This document shows, one piece after another, positions 54,189 through 62,692 of a stretch of DNA of 64,000 nt. The DNA is from Oleispirillum sp963668495 (GTDB taxonomy: Bacteria; Pseudomonadota; Alphaproteobacteria; Rhodospirillales; Rhodospirillaceae), in NCBI GenBank assembly GCA_963668495.1, contig OY764545.1:868001-932000 (forward strand), in the 5' to 3' direction. Made by a program: the position numbers and the translations under genes. The notes under the pieces were generated by a model. The model was given only the letters and a program-made list of their open reading frames with translations, ran no database searches and was not told the DNA's origin. How positions within the stretch are numbered: position 1 is the stretch's first letter; every line of letters starts with the position of its first letter.

Positions 54189-55055
54189 TTAGGAGCTGCG
54201 TAATTTTCGATGAATTCGCCGAGCCAGGAAGCCGGGCATATTCTTCAACTGTTTGAAGATGATCAGTCCTGCACCTGACAAAGCAAGCATTAGGCCGCCA
54301 GATTTGTAGCAAGCTTTGAATGTTGCGATAACTAGGCTGGAAACACCTGCGACAAGATTAAAACGGGATCTAAAGTCAAGCTCCTTGGCGCGTTTTTCAT
54401 TACTCTTCGGGGTCTCGAAATAAAAAAACTTAGTGTCTGGTACATAAACAAAATAGCCTTGGATTGCTGCCGATAACATGATCGGCATATCCAGCCACCA
54501 GATGCAGTGTTCTTTGGGTAAATTTTGGATGATTGAGGTCCGCCACAAGCCATAAATATGATAGCACTGCATTTGCGACATTTTATACATGCGTGCCAAA
54601 CGGCCCTCGCCCACATTCGCAAACTCATAGGGTACAAGACTACCTGATGGATTTTCTGGGGTGAGAATCATCAAATCACCGAAAGCCAGAACAGCTTCTT
54701 GATTTTCATCAAGCCTAACCGCCGCCTTTTCCACAAAGTCTAGGTCACGATTATCATCATGTGCGGCCCACATGAAATAGGTCCCAGTGGCCTTGCCTAG
54801 GACAAATTGGAAGTTATCAAAAGCACTAAGTGGTGCATCTTGATAGATATAAATTATTCGTGGGTCTTTTTTTGCTGCAGCCCGCAGAAGCTCTGAGCTA
54901 CCATCAGTTGATCCATTGTCTGAAATAATGATTTCCAGATCATGCTCAGTCTGATTCAAAATCGATGCCATAGCAACGTGTAATGAATCACCGCCGTTGC
55001 GAATAGGCATGCCGATTGATATCCGCGGCACGGGGGAATTAGTTTGACTTCTCAT
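54189..55055 (-). CDS. GT2 family glycosyltransferase
   Basis: A 288-aa GT2 with PRISIGMPIRNGGDSLHVAM at the N-terminus, EIIISDNGSTDGSSELL and the DxD-like FMWAAHDDNRDLDF. A C-terminal hydrophobic stretch (LMLALSGAGLIIFKQL) suggests membrane association. Substrate unknown. It faces away from the wzx-like gene, with 196 bp between their starts. Confidence 0.87.
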   Translation of the reverse strand: MRSQTNSPVPRISIGMPIRNGGDSLHVAMASILNQTEHDLEIIISDNGSTDGSSELLRAAAKKDPRIIYIYQDAPLSAFDNFQFVLGKATGTYFMWAAHDDNRDLDFVEKAAVRLDENQEAVLAFGDLMILTPENPSGSLVPYEFANVGEGRLARMYKMSQMQCYHIYGLWRTSIIQNLPKEHCIWWLDMPIMLSAAIQGYFVYVPDTKFFYFETPKSNEKRAKELDFRSRFNLVAGVSSLVIATFKACYKSGGLMLALSGAGLIIFKQLKNMPGFLARRIHRKLRSS

Positions 55056-55100
55056 AATGGCCTGCTTCCCATTATTTCTACTACCCTAAACACCACAGCT

Positions 55101-55140
55101 TACCAATGGTATTCACATTTTACCAATGGTGTTCGCATTT
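55101..55140. repeat. Two 20-bp tandem repeats between divergent genes
   Basis: TACCAATGGTATTCACATTT (55101-55120) is followed at once by TACCAATGGTGTTCGCATTT (55121-55140). A second short repeat, GTTCGCCAAAA twice (55229-55239, 55240-55250), abuts the start of the flippase gene. Possible binding sites for a regulator of the divergent genes; not tested. Confidence 0.55.
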
Positions 55141-55251
55141 AGATTTCTGATATGAAACAGATCGGATTTGCCTATGAGATGGTTTCGCGTATGGTAGCCC
55201 CTGCATAATTTCGAATTCAACTACCATTGTTCGCCAAAAGTTCGCCAAAAC

Positions 55252-56601
55252 ATGTCAAAGCCCCTAAGATTCTGCAACTTCAAGGCCATAATTCAGCGCG
55301 CGTTACACGCCAATAAATTACGCGATTCAGCTCTGGTCTTTCTGATCACTGTGTTCGCCACCATCACCGGCTTCATTAGCCAAATGATTGTCGCCCGCCT
55401 TTTGACACCCGCAGAGTTTGGTTATTTTAGTATTGGCATGGGTATTATCGGTGTCGGCACCATACTTGGCCTGTGCGGTGCGGATGTAACAGTTCTCAAA
55501 TTCACCATCCGGTACGTGGAAATGGGGAACACGACTGCCAATAGGCGTCTATTTCATACGATGTGTGAAACGCTATTTTTGAGTATATTTATTGTTATTA
55601 CAGGACTATATCTGATCGGAACTCCGGTCCTTAGCTTGCCACCTGATCCATTGTCCTTGGTTTTGCTCTGTCTACCGTTAATCATCATTACGGTCTTCTT
55701 GCAATGCCGCATGCGTGGATTTTCTCTGCTAGTACGCAGCTTTATTCCAGAAGGAATGGTTCGCCCCGCACTGTTTCTCCTCGGCGTCATTATCCTAACC
55801 ATATTACACAAACTGGCAAACATCGACTTGAGTGCCAAGTACATTTTTATGGTGTTAGCTGCAGGGGCTTGTGTCGCTTGCCTCACGGCAATTGTTTGGC
55901 TGTACCGTGCTCCGGTCCCGACGAGGGGAATTTTCGACAAATCAAATGAAGAGCGCAGACAATCCTGCATATGGTTTAGCAATAATCTATCATTCCTGGG
56001 GATCAACTTAGCCAGCTCCATGAACACTCAGATTGGTGTCCTGATTTTTGGTTGGCTCGCTATGCCGGTTGAGGCTGGAATTTTCGGCGTCGTGATCCGC
56101 CTATCCGCGCTGGTAGTTTTTGTTCTGTCAGTCATCAACATGGTGTACGCCACCACGTTTGTGAGAGCTCACACTCTCCAAGATACACACACCTTAAGAA
56201 AGGCGGTCTTCACAGCTATTATTTTATCCGTACTGTGCGCCCTGCCCATTGCTATCACGCTTATTTTGTTTCCGGATTATATTTTAAAAATCTTTGGGGA
56301 TAATTTCCAACAAGGTAAAATTGCTTTACAAATTACTGCAACAGGTTTTTTGATAAACGCTGCCCTTGGGCCTTTATTCACTTCCCTTACTTTATATGGA
56401 TATCAACAGCAAGTGGCTGGTATTCAATATATAGCCATCACCTCCAACGGAATAATAACCTATACACTTGCAGAGTCTTACGGTGTTAATGCAGCGGCTT
56501 GGGGAACATCTACAAGCCTTGTTATCTTGAGTATCGGCACTGCAATTTTGGCATTTCGTAGTCATTATTTGCGGATATACTCCAGCAAAGACAGCCCTTA
56601 A
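55252..56601 (+). CDS. Wzx-like polysaccharide flippase (MATE/PST family)
   Basis: A 449-aa membrane protein with about 12-14 predicted segments, starting with a hydrophilic N-terminus and then VFLITVFATITGFISQMIVA and RLLTPAEFGYFSIGMGIIGV. This is the opening typical of Wzx/RfbX exporters that flip undecaprenyl-PP-linked repeat units. No Wzy gene is seen beside it, but the membrane half of the 18.9-21.3 kb fusion could serve that role. ATG 55252 directly follows the GTTCGCCAAAA repeat. Confidence 0.85.
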   Translation: MSKPLRFCNFKAIIQRALHANKLRDSALVFLITVFATITGFISQMIVARLLTPAEFGYFSIGMGIIGVGTILGLCGADVTVLKFTIRYVEMGNTTANRRLFHTMCETLFLSIFIVITGLYLIGTPVLSLPPDPLSLVLLCLPLIIITVFLQCRMRGFSLLVRSFIPEGMVRPALFLLGVIILTILHKLANIDLSAKYIFMVLAAGACVACLTAIVWLYRAPVPTRGIFDKSNEERRQSCIWFSNNLSFLGINLASSMNTQIGVLIFGWLAMPVEAGIFGVVIRLSALVVFVLSVINMVYATTFVRAHTLQDTHTLRKAVFTAIILSVLCALPIAITLILFPDYILKIFGDNFQQGKIALQITATGFLINAALGPLFTSLTLYGYQQQVAGIQYIAITSNGIITYTLAESYGVNAAAWGTSTSLVILSIGTAILAFRSHYLRIYSSKDSP

Positions 56602-56636
56602 CTCGCGACTTAATAACTAGAGCGACATCCGAAATA

Positions 56637-57788
56637 ATGAACCCAACAAATGCCGTTACACCTCGTCACGAGGCTCCACATGTGGTCCACATTATCACTG
56701 GCCTAAATTCCGGTGGTGCTGAACGGATGCTAACCCGTATTGTCACCGCTGACATCGGGCAAAAACAAACAGTCATTTCTCTTATGAATGAGGGCGTTTA
56801 CGGCGCAGAAATCAAGGCCGCAGGAATCGCTGTGCACTGCCTTAAGCTGGATATGAAATTACCAAACCCTCTTATTCTCCTCCGCTTGGCGTACCTATTA
56901 AAGAAATTAAGGCCGGACGTGGTAATGACATGGCTCTATCACGCGGATCTACTTGGTTTGGTGGCTGCAAAACTCGCTGGTATCAATAAAGATAAGATTA
57001 TCTGGAATATACGCTGTTCTGACATGGATCTCAGCCATAGAGGCTTAATTACACAATGGATTCTTAAAGCTCTGATTAAGCTCTCGGCCACACCCAGAGC
57101 CGTAGCAACAAATTCGCTGGCTGGGCAGAAGCATCATAAAAAGCTTGGCTATAATCCCAAACGGTGGATTTACTTACCCAACGGAGTGGATACGAATGCC
57201 TGGTCGCCGAATGCAGATCGGCGCATAGCTGTGCGTACTGAACTTGGTGTAGATGATAATCAAATTCTAATTGGACTAGTTGCTCGGGTTGACCCAGTTA
57301 AAAACCATGACGGCTTTTTAAAAGCTGCCGTTCAGGTTTCTGCGCGCTACCCAGATGCCCGGTTTTTATTGGTCGGTGACGGCGTCTTTAATCTGACCAT
57401 TCCGCCAGAACTGGAAAATTGTTTGTATCGCTATAGTTACCGTGTCGATATCCCCGATATTATGCGGGCACTGGATTTGCATGTGCTATGTTCCCACAGT
57501 GAGGGCTTCCCAAATGTATTGTGTGAAGCTATGGCCTGTGGCACCCCTTGTCTGGTAACTGATGCAGGAGATGCAGCGGAAATCATCGGAAAGACAGGCA
57601 TTATTGTTCCAGTTGCTGATACTGAAGCATTGGCGGCTGGCATTCTGTCTTATCTATCGGAGACTACCGAACAGCGTTCAGAACGTGGTGCTGCTGCCCG
57701 TGCAAGAGCCCTTGACCACTACACCATTGAACGAGTTTATCAAGCTTATAGAGAGTGTCTGTCTGTCAAAATTCCTACTTCTGCATAA
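56637..57788 (+). CDS. GT4 family glycosyltransferase
   Basis: A 383-aa GT-B enzyme. The N-terminus HVVHIITGLNSGGAERMLTR is the classic GT4 opening, and the C-terminal domain has ILIGLVARVDPVKNHDGFLK and CSHSEGFPNVLCEAMACGTP (EX7E). Adds a sugar from an activated donor with retention. It lies 35 nt after the flippase gene and ends 22-24 nt before IS copy B. Confidence 0.93.
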   Translation: MNPTNAVTPRHEAPHVVHIITGLNSGGAERMLTRIVTADIGQKQTVISLMNEGVYGAEIKAAGIAVHCLKLDMKLPNPLILLRLAYLLKKLRPDVVMTWLYHADLLGLVAAKLAGINKDKIIWNIRCSDMDLSHRGLITQWILKALIKLSATPRAVATNSLAGQKHHKKLGYNPKRWIYLPNGVDTNAWSPNADRRIAVRTELGVDDNQILIGLVARVDPVKNHDGFLKAAVQVSARYPDARFLLVGDGVFNLTIPPELENCLYRYSYRVDIPDIMRALDLHVLCSHSEGFPNVLCEAMACGTPCLVTDAGDAAEIIGKTGIIVPVADTEALAAGILSYLSETTEQRSERGAAARARALDHYTIERVYQAYRECLSVKIPTSA

Positions 57789-57878
57789 GCTGAAAAGTGC
57801 TTAACCATTCTGAAGTGGTCCTGGGGATTCGGACAGTAGTTTAAGGCGTATCCCACGAGATAGATGAAGGGATACGAA

Positions 57879-58146
57879 ATGACGAAACACCGACGTTTTA
57901 CGGACCAATTCAACGCGAAGGTCGCGCTTGAAGCTTTGCGTGGCGACAAAACAATTCAAGAGACTGCAGCCAGACACCTGGTTCACCCGAATCAGGTTAG
58001 CACTTAAAGACGTCAAGCCACGGAAGGGTTGGCGGACATTTTCTCCCGCGGCGACAAATCCAGCGATTCCGAGATCAAAGACCTGCATGCAAGATGGGGA
58101 GGCTACCATTGAGAACGATTTTTTGTCACAAGGGCTCAAGCGATGA
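57879..58146 (+). pseudogene. IS3-family OrfA, nonsense and frameshift (copy B)
   Basis: Begins TKHRRFTDQFNAKVALEALR. A TAA at 58005-58007 falls where the family has Trp after HPNQVST. A further frameshift near 58095 is needed to reach the conserved end ENDFLSQGLKR at 58144. Inactive. Confidence 0.85.
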
Positions 58147-58969
58147 GCCCATCACAGAAAAAATCCATAATCCGTCGCCGGTCGAAACTCAGTATTGCTC
58201 GGCAATGTGATCTGTTGCGTCTGAGTCGATCTGCATTTATTGCAAAGCTTGCTGGGTTGCTGAAGCGACCTTAAACTTGGTGAAGATCATTGATCGTGTA
58301 TTCACACAGCATCCGTTTTTTGGTAGCCGCCAATTGCAGGCATATCTACGTCGTGAGGACGGAATTGTGGTTGGACGACACAAAGTTCGTCGACTGATGC
58401 GTCTGATGGGCTTGAAGGCCTCTACAGTCGCCCTCGCACGACTGTGCCGCATCCCGCTCATCTGATTTATCCGTATCTGCTGAAAAACTTGCGGATTGAT
58501 CGCCCAAATCAGGTCTGGTGCGCAGACGTTACGTTCATTCCTGTGCAACGTGGTTATCTGTATCCGGTGGCAAACATGGATTGGGCGACACGTAAGGTTC
58601 TGTCTTGGCACTTGTCAAACACCATGCACGTAAGCTTTTGCGCTGAAGCATTGGAGGAGGCTTTGGAAACTTATGGCTCTCCAGAGATCATGAACACAGA
58701 CCAAGGCAGCCAGTTCACGGGATCGGCATGGATCACCACGTTAACCAAAGCAGGCGTCAAAGTATCCATGGATGGACGCGGGCGCTGCATGGACAATATC
58801 TTCATTGAGCGCTTGTGGCCGCTCGCTCAAGCAGGAGGCGATATTGGTCGATGGCTTCCAGACACTTAAAGTTATCAAGGGCTGGATCGGCTTTTACAAC
58901 GAACGGAGACCGCATTCGGCGCTTGAATACAAAACGCCAGACGAAGCATGCTGGGACGAAAAAATCTGA
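58144..58969 (+). pseudogene. IS3-family OrfB transposase, frameshifted (copy B)
   Basis: The starting frame (SPSQKKSIIRRRSKLSIARQ) stops at 58273-58275. The protein resumes in other frames as KIIDRVFTQHPFFGSRQLQA, then the DDE pieces CADVTFIPVQ, NTDQGSQFTG and MDNIFIERLW, and finally ERRPHSALEYKTPDEACW. Several frameshifts, identical to copy A. Confidence 0.85.
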
Positions 58970-59096
58970 ATGAGGCGGCTTAAACAGCGAAACCATACAC
59001 CTTAAACAAGCCGCTAAACTGTCCAGAAACATAGGACCACTTCAATGGAAGCAGGTCAGTTCTATGAGATTATTTCTGTAATTTTATTATTGTACT

Positions 59097-60158
59097 TCAG
59101 AGGGTTGACTCTTTATTACGTTTGCAAGAGGACAAGTCGCAGTCGACCATCTCTCGAACAAGTTGTTTAAACGGTGTGGTGTGTTGCCAGCCTAGTTTGG
59201 CCTTGGCTTTTGCCGGATTACCGAGGAGTAGGTCCACTTCGGTCGGTCGGAAATACTGCGGGTCGATGCGGACAAGAACCCTGTTGGTGGCGGTATCAAT
59301 CCCCGTTTCTTCAACCCCATTACCTTGCCAACCAATTTTAATGCCGACCTCTGCGAAGGCAAGTTCGACAAACTCGCGGACGGAATGCGTTTCACCGGTG
59401 GCGAGCACAAAGTCGTCCGGTTCATCATGTTGCAAAATCCGCCACATACCCTCCACATAATCACGAGCATGGCCCCAGTCTCGTTTGGCATCCAAATTAC
59501 CAAGATATAAACAGTCTTGGTGACCATGATGAATGGCAGCAACCGCCATGGTGATCTTCCGGGTGACAAAGGTTTCCCCCCGGATCGGACTTTCATGGTT
59601 AAACAAAATGCCATTGCTGGCAAACATGCCGTAGGCTTCGCGGTAATTCACGGTGATCCAATAAGCATAGAGTTTTGCTGCGGCGTAAGGGCTCCGTGGG
59701 TAAAACGGTGTGGTTTCGCTTTGCGGTGTTTCTTGGACTTTGCCGTACAGTTCAGATGTTGAAGCCTGATAAAATCGCGTGGTTTTTTCCATTCCAAGGA
59801 TTCGAATGGCTTCCAGCAGGCGCAAAGCACCAATCCCATCTGCATTGGCGGTGTATTCGGCCGTATCGAAACTTACTTGCACATGGCTTTGTGCAGCGAG
59901 GTTATAGATTTCATCTGGTTGGACTTCCTGCACCAACCGGATCAGGTTAGTGGCGTCGGTCATATCGCCATAATGCAAGAAAAATGTTTTATCAGGATGA
60001 TGTGGACTTTGGTAAAGATGATCAACCCGAGCTGTGTTGAAGGAGGACGAACGACGTTTAACGCCGTGGACTTCGTACCCCTTATCAAGCAGTAACTCAC
60101 ACAGGTAGGCCCCGTCCTGTCCGGTTGCTCCGGTGATCAGTGCGCGTTTAACTGACAT
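59097..60158 (-). CDS. gmd: GDP-mannose 4,6-dehydratase
   Basis: SDR enzyme (353 aa) that converts GDP-mannose to GDP-4-keto-6-deoxymannose, the precursor of GDP-fucose, GDP-rhamnose and GDP-perosamine. The coenzyme loop ITGATGQDGAYLCELLLDKG, the catalytic region QASTSELYGKVQETPQSE and YPRSPYAAAKLYAYW (Tyr-x3-Lys) are intact. It lies between IS copy B and the HAD gene, and its product feeds fcl at the left end of the window. Confidence 0.97.
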   Translation of the reverse strand: MSVKRALITGATGQDGAYLCELLLDKGYEVHGVKRRSSSFNTARVDHLYQSPHHPDKTFFLHYGDMTDATNLIRLVQEVQPDEIYNLAAQSHVQVSFDTAEYTANADGIGALRLLEAIRILGMEKTTRFYQASTSELYGKVQETPQSETTPFYPRSPYAAAKLYAYWITVNYREAYGMFASNGILFNHESPIRGETFVTRKITMAVAAIHHGHQDCLYLGNLDAKRDWGHARDYVEGMWRILQHDEPDDFVLATGETHSVREFVELAFAEVGIKIGWQGNGVEETGIDTATNRVLVRIDPQYFRPTEVDLLLGNPAKAKAKLGWQHTTPFKQLVREMVDCDLSSCKRNKESTL

Positions 60159-60270
60159 TTAAGAGGACTCCTATGCGGGTGCAGATGAATGAGGGATCAA
60201 TCGTAATAGGATTTCGGGGACTTCTCCACGAATATCATGAGCCTTGAAATAGGTCATAGCGGTCATGGAC

Positions 60271-60909
60271 CTAACGCCAGAGGTATTTGGGAATTAGGTT
60301 GAGGTCGGAAATCATTTTTGTTTCGGGGGCAGTTTTTTCTAAGGAGCCTTGATCAAGGCCGATAAAGGGGCAGCCGACAGCGGCGGCACCGTCACGGTCA
60401 TCGAACCCATCGCCCACCATCAGGATTTGCTCGGGTCGCAGGTTTTCTGCGTCCATGACTTTACGCAGGTTTTCAACCTTCATGCCGTGACCGCCGTGCA
60501 CTCCGGTGAATGTTCCGGTATCATAACGCTTGGCGACGACAGTGCGTAGTGGTTCCTGAGGGGTGGCACTGTTGATCCAGATGGATATCCCCTTGGCTTT
60601 TAGGGCTGCCAAGGTTTCCGTTGCTCCGGTTCGTTCCGGGCATTCCAGAATCCTGTCTTCGCACCATTGGGCATATTCAGTGACAAGTTCAGTCCCATCG
60701 GCATCATAAAAAGCAGCAAAAGCATCCATGATTGCGTAACGATCACCGGGCGGGGCTGCCATAATCGCATCCATGCGGGCAACTCCGTCAGGGAAGCGTT
60801 CGGCAACGGCCGTGAAGCCATCGCGTTTGATTGCGTTGGACATGACCAACGTGCCGTCGAAATCAAAGACCACACATTTGATTATTCCGGCATCAAAATT
60901 ATCTGTCAT
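60271..60909 (-). CDS. HAD-superfamily hydrolase
   Basis: A 212-aa phosphatase-like protein with the HAD motifs in order: VVFDFDGTLVMSNAIK (nucleophile Asp), NSATPQEPLR (motif II), a Lys in KVENLRKVM, and LMVGDGFDDRDGAAAVG (motif III/IV). It overlaps the EVE gene by 4 nt. The substrate cannot be read from sequence; phosphoglycolate phosphatase-like members have this layout. Confidence 0.87.
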   Translation of the reverse strand: MTDNFDAGIIKCVVFDFDGTLVMSNAIKRDGFTAVAERFPDGVARMDAIMAAPPGDRYAIMDAFAAFYDADGTELVTEYAQWCEDRILECPERTGATETLAALKAKGISIWINSATPQEPLRTVVAKRYDTGTFTGVHGGHGMKVENLRKVMDAENLRPEQILMVGDGFDDRDGAAAVGCPFIGLDQGSLEKTAPETKMISDLNLIPKYLWR

Positions 60910-61319
60910 GGTTCAATGCCGCCCATGGAACACAGTTTGCCCCATGCCGTGTCATCAATGGGCATGACGGAGAGCCGGGATTGTTTGATCAGGGCCAGAT
61001 CAGCCAAGGACGGCTCGGCCTTAATATCCGCAAGCGTAACAGAGTTGATAAACGGACGTTGTGCTTTGACCCGGACCATAACGAACTTGCCCGACGGATC
61101 GGATGGGTCTGGTTCCGCCTCGCCAACAATTTCCACAATGCCAGCAATCCGTTTTTCATTCACGGAATGATAAAAGAAAGCGGTATCGCCAACACGCATA
61201 GCCTTGAGATTCTTGGCGGCCTGATGGTTGCGCACGCCGTCCCATGGCTCGCTGTCGACTTTGGTCTGGTCATCCCAGCTCCAAGCACCGGGTTCGGATT
61301 TTACGAGCCAATGGGCCAT
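60906..61319 (-). CDS. EVE domain (PUA-like) protein
   Basis: A 137-aa EVE-domain protein, starting AHWLVKSEPGAWSWDD and carrying WDGVRNHQAAKNLKAM and GDTAFFYHSVNEKRIAGIVE. EVE folds bind modified bases in RNA or DNA. This short bacterial form is normally housekeeping, and no restriction or McrBC partner is adjacent, so a defence role is not indicated. It lies between the YciI and HAD genes on the same strand. Confidence 0.92.
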   Translation of the reverse strand: MAHWLVKSEPGAWSWDDQTKVDSEPWDGVRNHQAAKNLKAMRVGDTAFFYHSVNEKRIAGIVEIVGEAEPDPSDPSGKFVMVRVKAQRPFINSVTLADIKAEPSLADLALIKQSRLSVMPIDDTAWGKLCSMGGIEP

Positions 61320-61330
61320 GGGTCGCTTCC

Positions 61331-61615
61331 TTATGAATTGATGGGCAAGGTGTGTTTGAATTTGCGGATGACAATGCTTTCAAACAGTCCGGCTTTGACA
61401 TAGGGGTCTTGTGCCATCAAGGCTTCGATTTCTTCACGGTTGTCCGCTTCCATAATGAAGAACGAGCCAACAAAGGTTTCCCCGTCATCGGCGAAGACCG
61501 GGCCGCCAACGGTGATGGCTTTGACTTTGGTAATGTGGTCAAGGTGAGCCGGACGATTGTCGAGGCGCAGTTGCAATGCGCCGGGTTTATCGGTGCAGGT
61601 AACGGTAAACAGCAT
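61331..61615 (-). CDS. YciI-family protein
   Basis: A 94-aa YciI-like protein with the ferredoxin-like pattern: LFTVTCTDKPGALQLRL, RPAHLDHI (with conserved His and Asp), GSFFIMEADNREEIEAL and DPYVKAGLFESIVIRKF. Function of the family is not settled. It is part of the gpsA–YciI–EVE–HAD minus-strand string. Confidence 0.9.
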   Translation of the reverse strand: MLFTVTCTDKPGALQLRLDNRPAHLDHITKVKAITVGGPVFADDGETFVGSFFIMEADNREEIEALMAQDPYVKAGLFESIVIRKFKHTLPINS

Positions 61616-61639
61616 GGAACGCTCCCAATGTACTGGCGG

Positions 61640-62632
61640 TTAGTCGTGTTCGGCACGCAGCGGGCGGGCCAGCAGGTCGGTGATGGTGGTATCGATATCG
61701 GCCCCATCGAACAAAATGCTGGCGACGGCTTCGGTAATTGGCATATCGATTTGGGCTTTTTGTGCCAGTTCACGGCAGGCACGGGCGGTAAATACACCCT
61801 CGGTCACGGCGCGGCGTTCGCCCAGAATATCATCAAGCTTCCGCCCTTCGCCCAAGGCTGCGCCCAGTGAGAAGTTACGAGACTTCATAGAGGTCGCAGT
61901 CAGGATCAAGTCGCCCAATCCGGCAAGGCCCATCAAGTTGATGGGGGCGGCACCTTTGGCGACGGCAAGGCGGGTAATTTCTGCCATGCCACGGGTGATA
62001 AGAGCCGCTTGGGCGTTGCTGCCAAGTTCGCGCCCGGAAACAATACCGCAGGCAATTGCCAATACGTTTTTCACTGCACCGCCAACTTCGGAAGCAATGA
62101 CATCCTCAGTCCAATAAGGGCGGAACGTGGGGGTGCGAATGGCGTGGGCCATGTTCTTGGCAAGATTCTGGTCCGAACAGGCCAGCGTGATTGCGGTTGG
62201 CAGACCCTTGGCAACGTCGATGGCAAAGGTCGGACCGGACAGGACGCCCCACGGTGCGCCGGGCAGTTCTGCATCCAAAACATCGCTCATCAGTTCCAGC
62301 GATCCTTCTTCAATGCCCTTGGAGCACATAAGGATCGGGATACCTTTGCGGTGGTAACGGGAGAACACCTTTAAGGTTGGTCGGGCAAATTGCGCGGGGG
62401 TCACCCACAGCACCAAATCGCATGCGGCAACATCTGCCAATTCGCTGGTCGCCGTGATTTTCTCCGGCAATGGAATCCCCGGCAGGTACAGCGTATTTTC
62501 ACGGCTGGCGGAAATGCTGGCGACGACTTCGGCCTCATGAGCCCAAAGGGTTACGCTGCGCCCGGCGCGGGCGGCGGTGATGGCAAGGGCGGTTCCCCAT
62601 GCTCCTGCGCCGACAATACCAATCCGTTCCAT
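61640..62632 (-). CDS. gpsA: Glycerol-3-phosphate dehydrogenase (NAD(P)+)
   Basis: Makes sn-glycerol 3-phosphate from DHAP for phospholipid synthesis. About 330 aa. The NAD loop is GIVGAGAWGTALAITAAR, and the catalytic region contains VGGAVKNVLAIACGIVSG and NAQAALITRGMAEI. ATG 62632 starts directly at the Rossmann fold; a TTG at 62656 is less likely. Preceded by tsaD, with 60 nt between the tsaD stop and this start. Confidence 0.97.
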   Translation of the reverse strand: MERIGIVGAGAWGTALAITAARAGRSVTLWAHEAEVVASISASRENTLYLPGIPLPEKITATSELADVAACDLVLWVTPAQFARPTLKVFSRYHRKGIPILMCSKGIEEGSLELMSDVLDAELPGAPWGVLSGPTFAIDVAKGLPTAITLACSDQNLAKNMAHAIRTPTFRPYWTEDVIASEVGGAVKNVLAIACGIVSGRELGSNAQAALITRGMAEITRLAVAKGAAPINLMGLAGLGDLILTATSMKSRNFSLGAALGEGRKLDDILGERRAVTEGVFTARACRELAQKAQIDMPITEAVASILFDGADIDTTITDLLARPLRAEHD

Positions 62633-62692
62633 CGTACAATCTACTCCGTCATCCAAAAGTCGTTACAACAGGTCGCAAAATCGCGCCAAGGC

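Larger units (their letters stand above)
57813..59042 (+). mobile_element. IS3-family element, copy B (degenerate)
   Basis: A 1,230-bp plus-strand twin of copy A in inverted orientation. A preceding CTG is shared on the OrfA side, whereas the OrfB-side flanks differ (CAATGG here). The common ends AAGTGGTCC...GGACCACTT leave no convincing direct target duplication at either copy. The element is inactive on its own but intact as a recombination substrate. Confidence 0.9.

Noticed and set aside
60906..61319. EVE protein as part of a defence system
   Set aside because: It is the short housekeeping form in a gpsA–YciI–EVE string, with no restriction, McrBC or toxin gene beside it.
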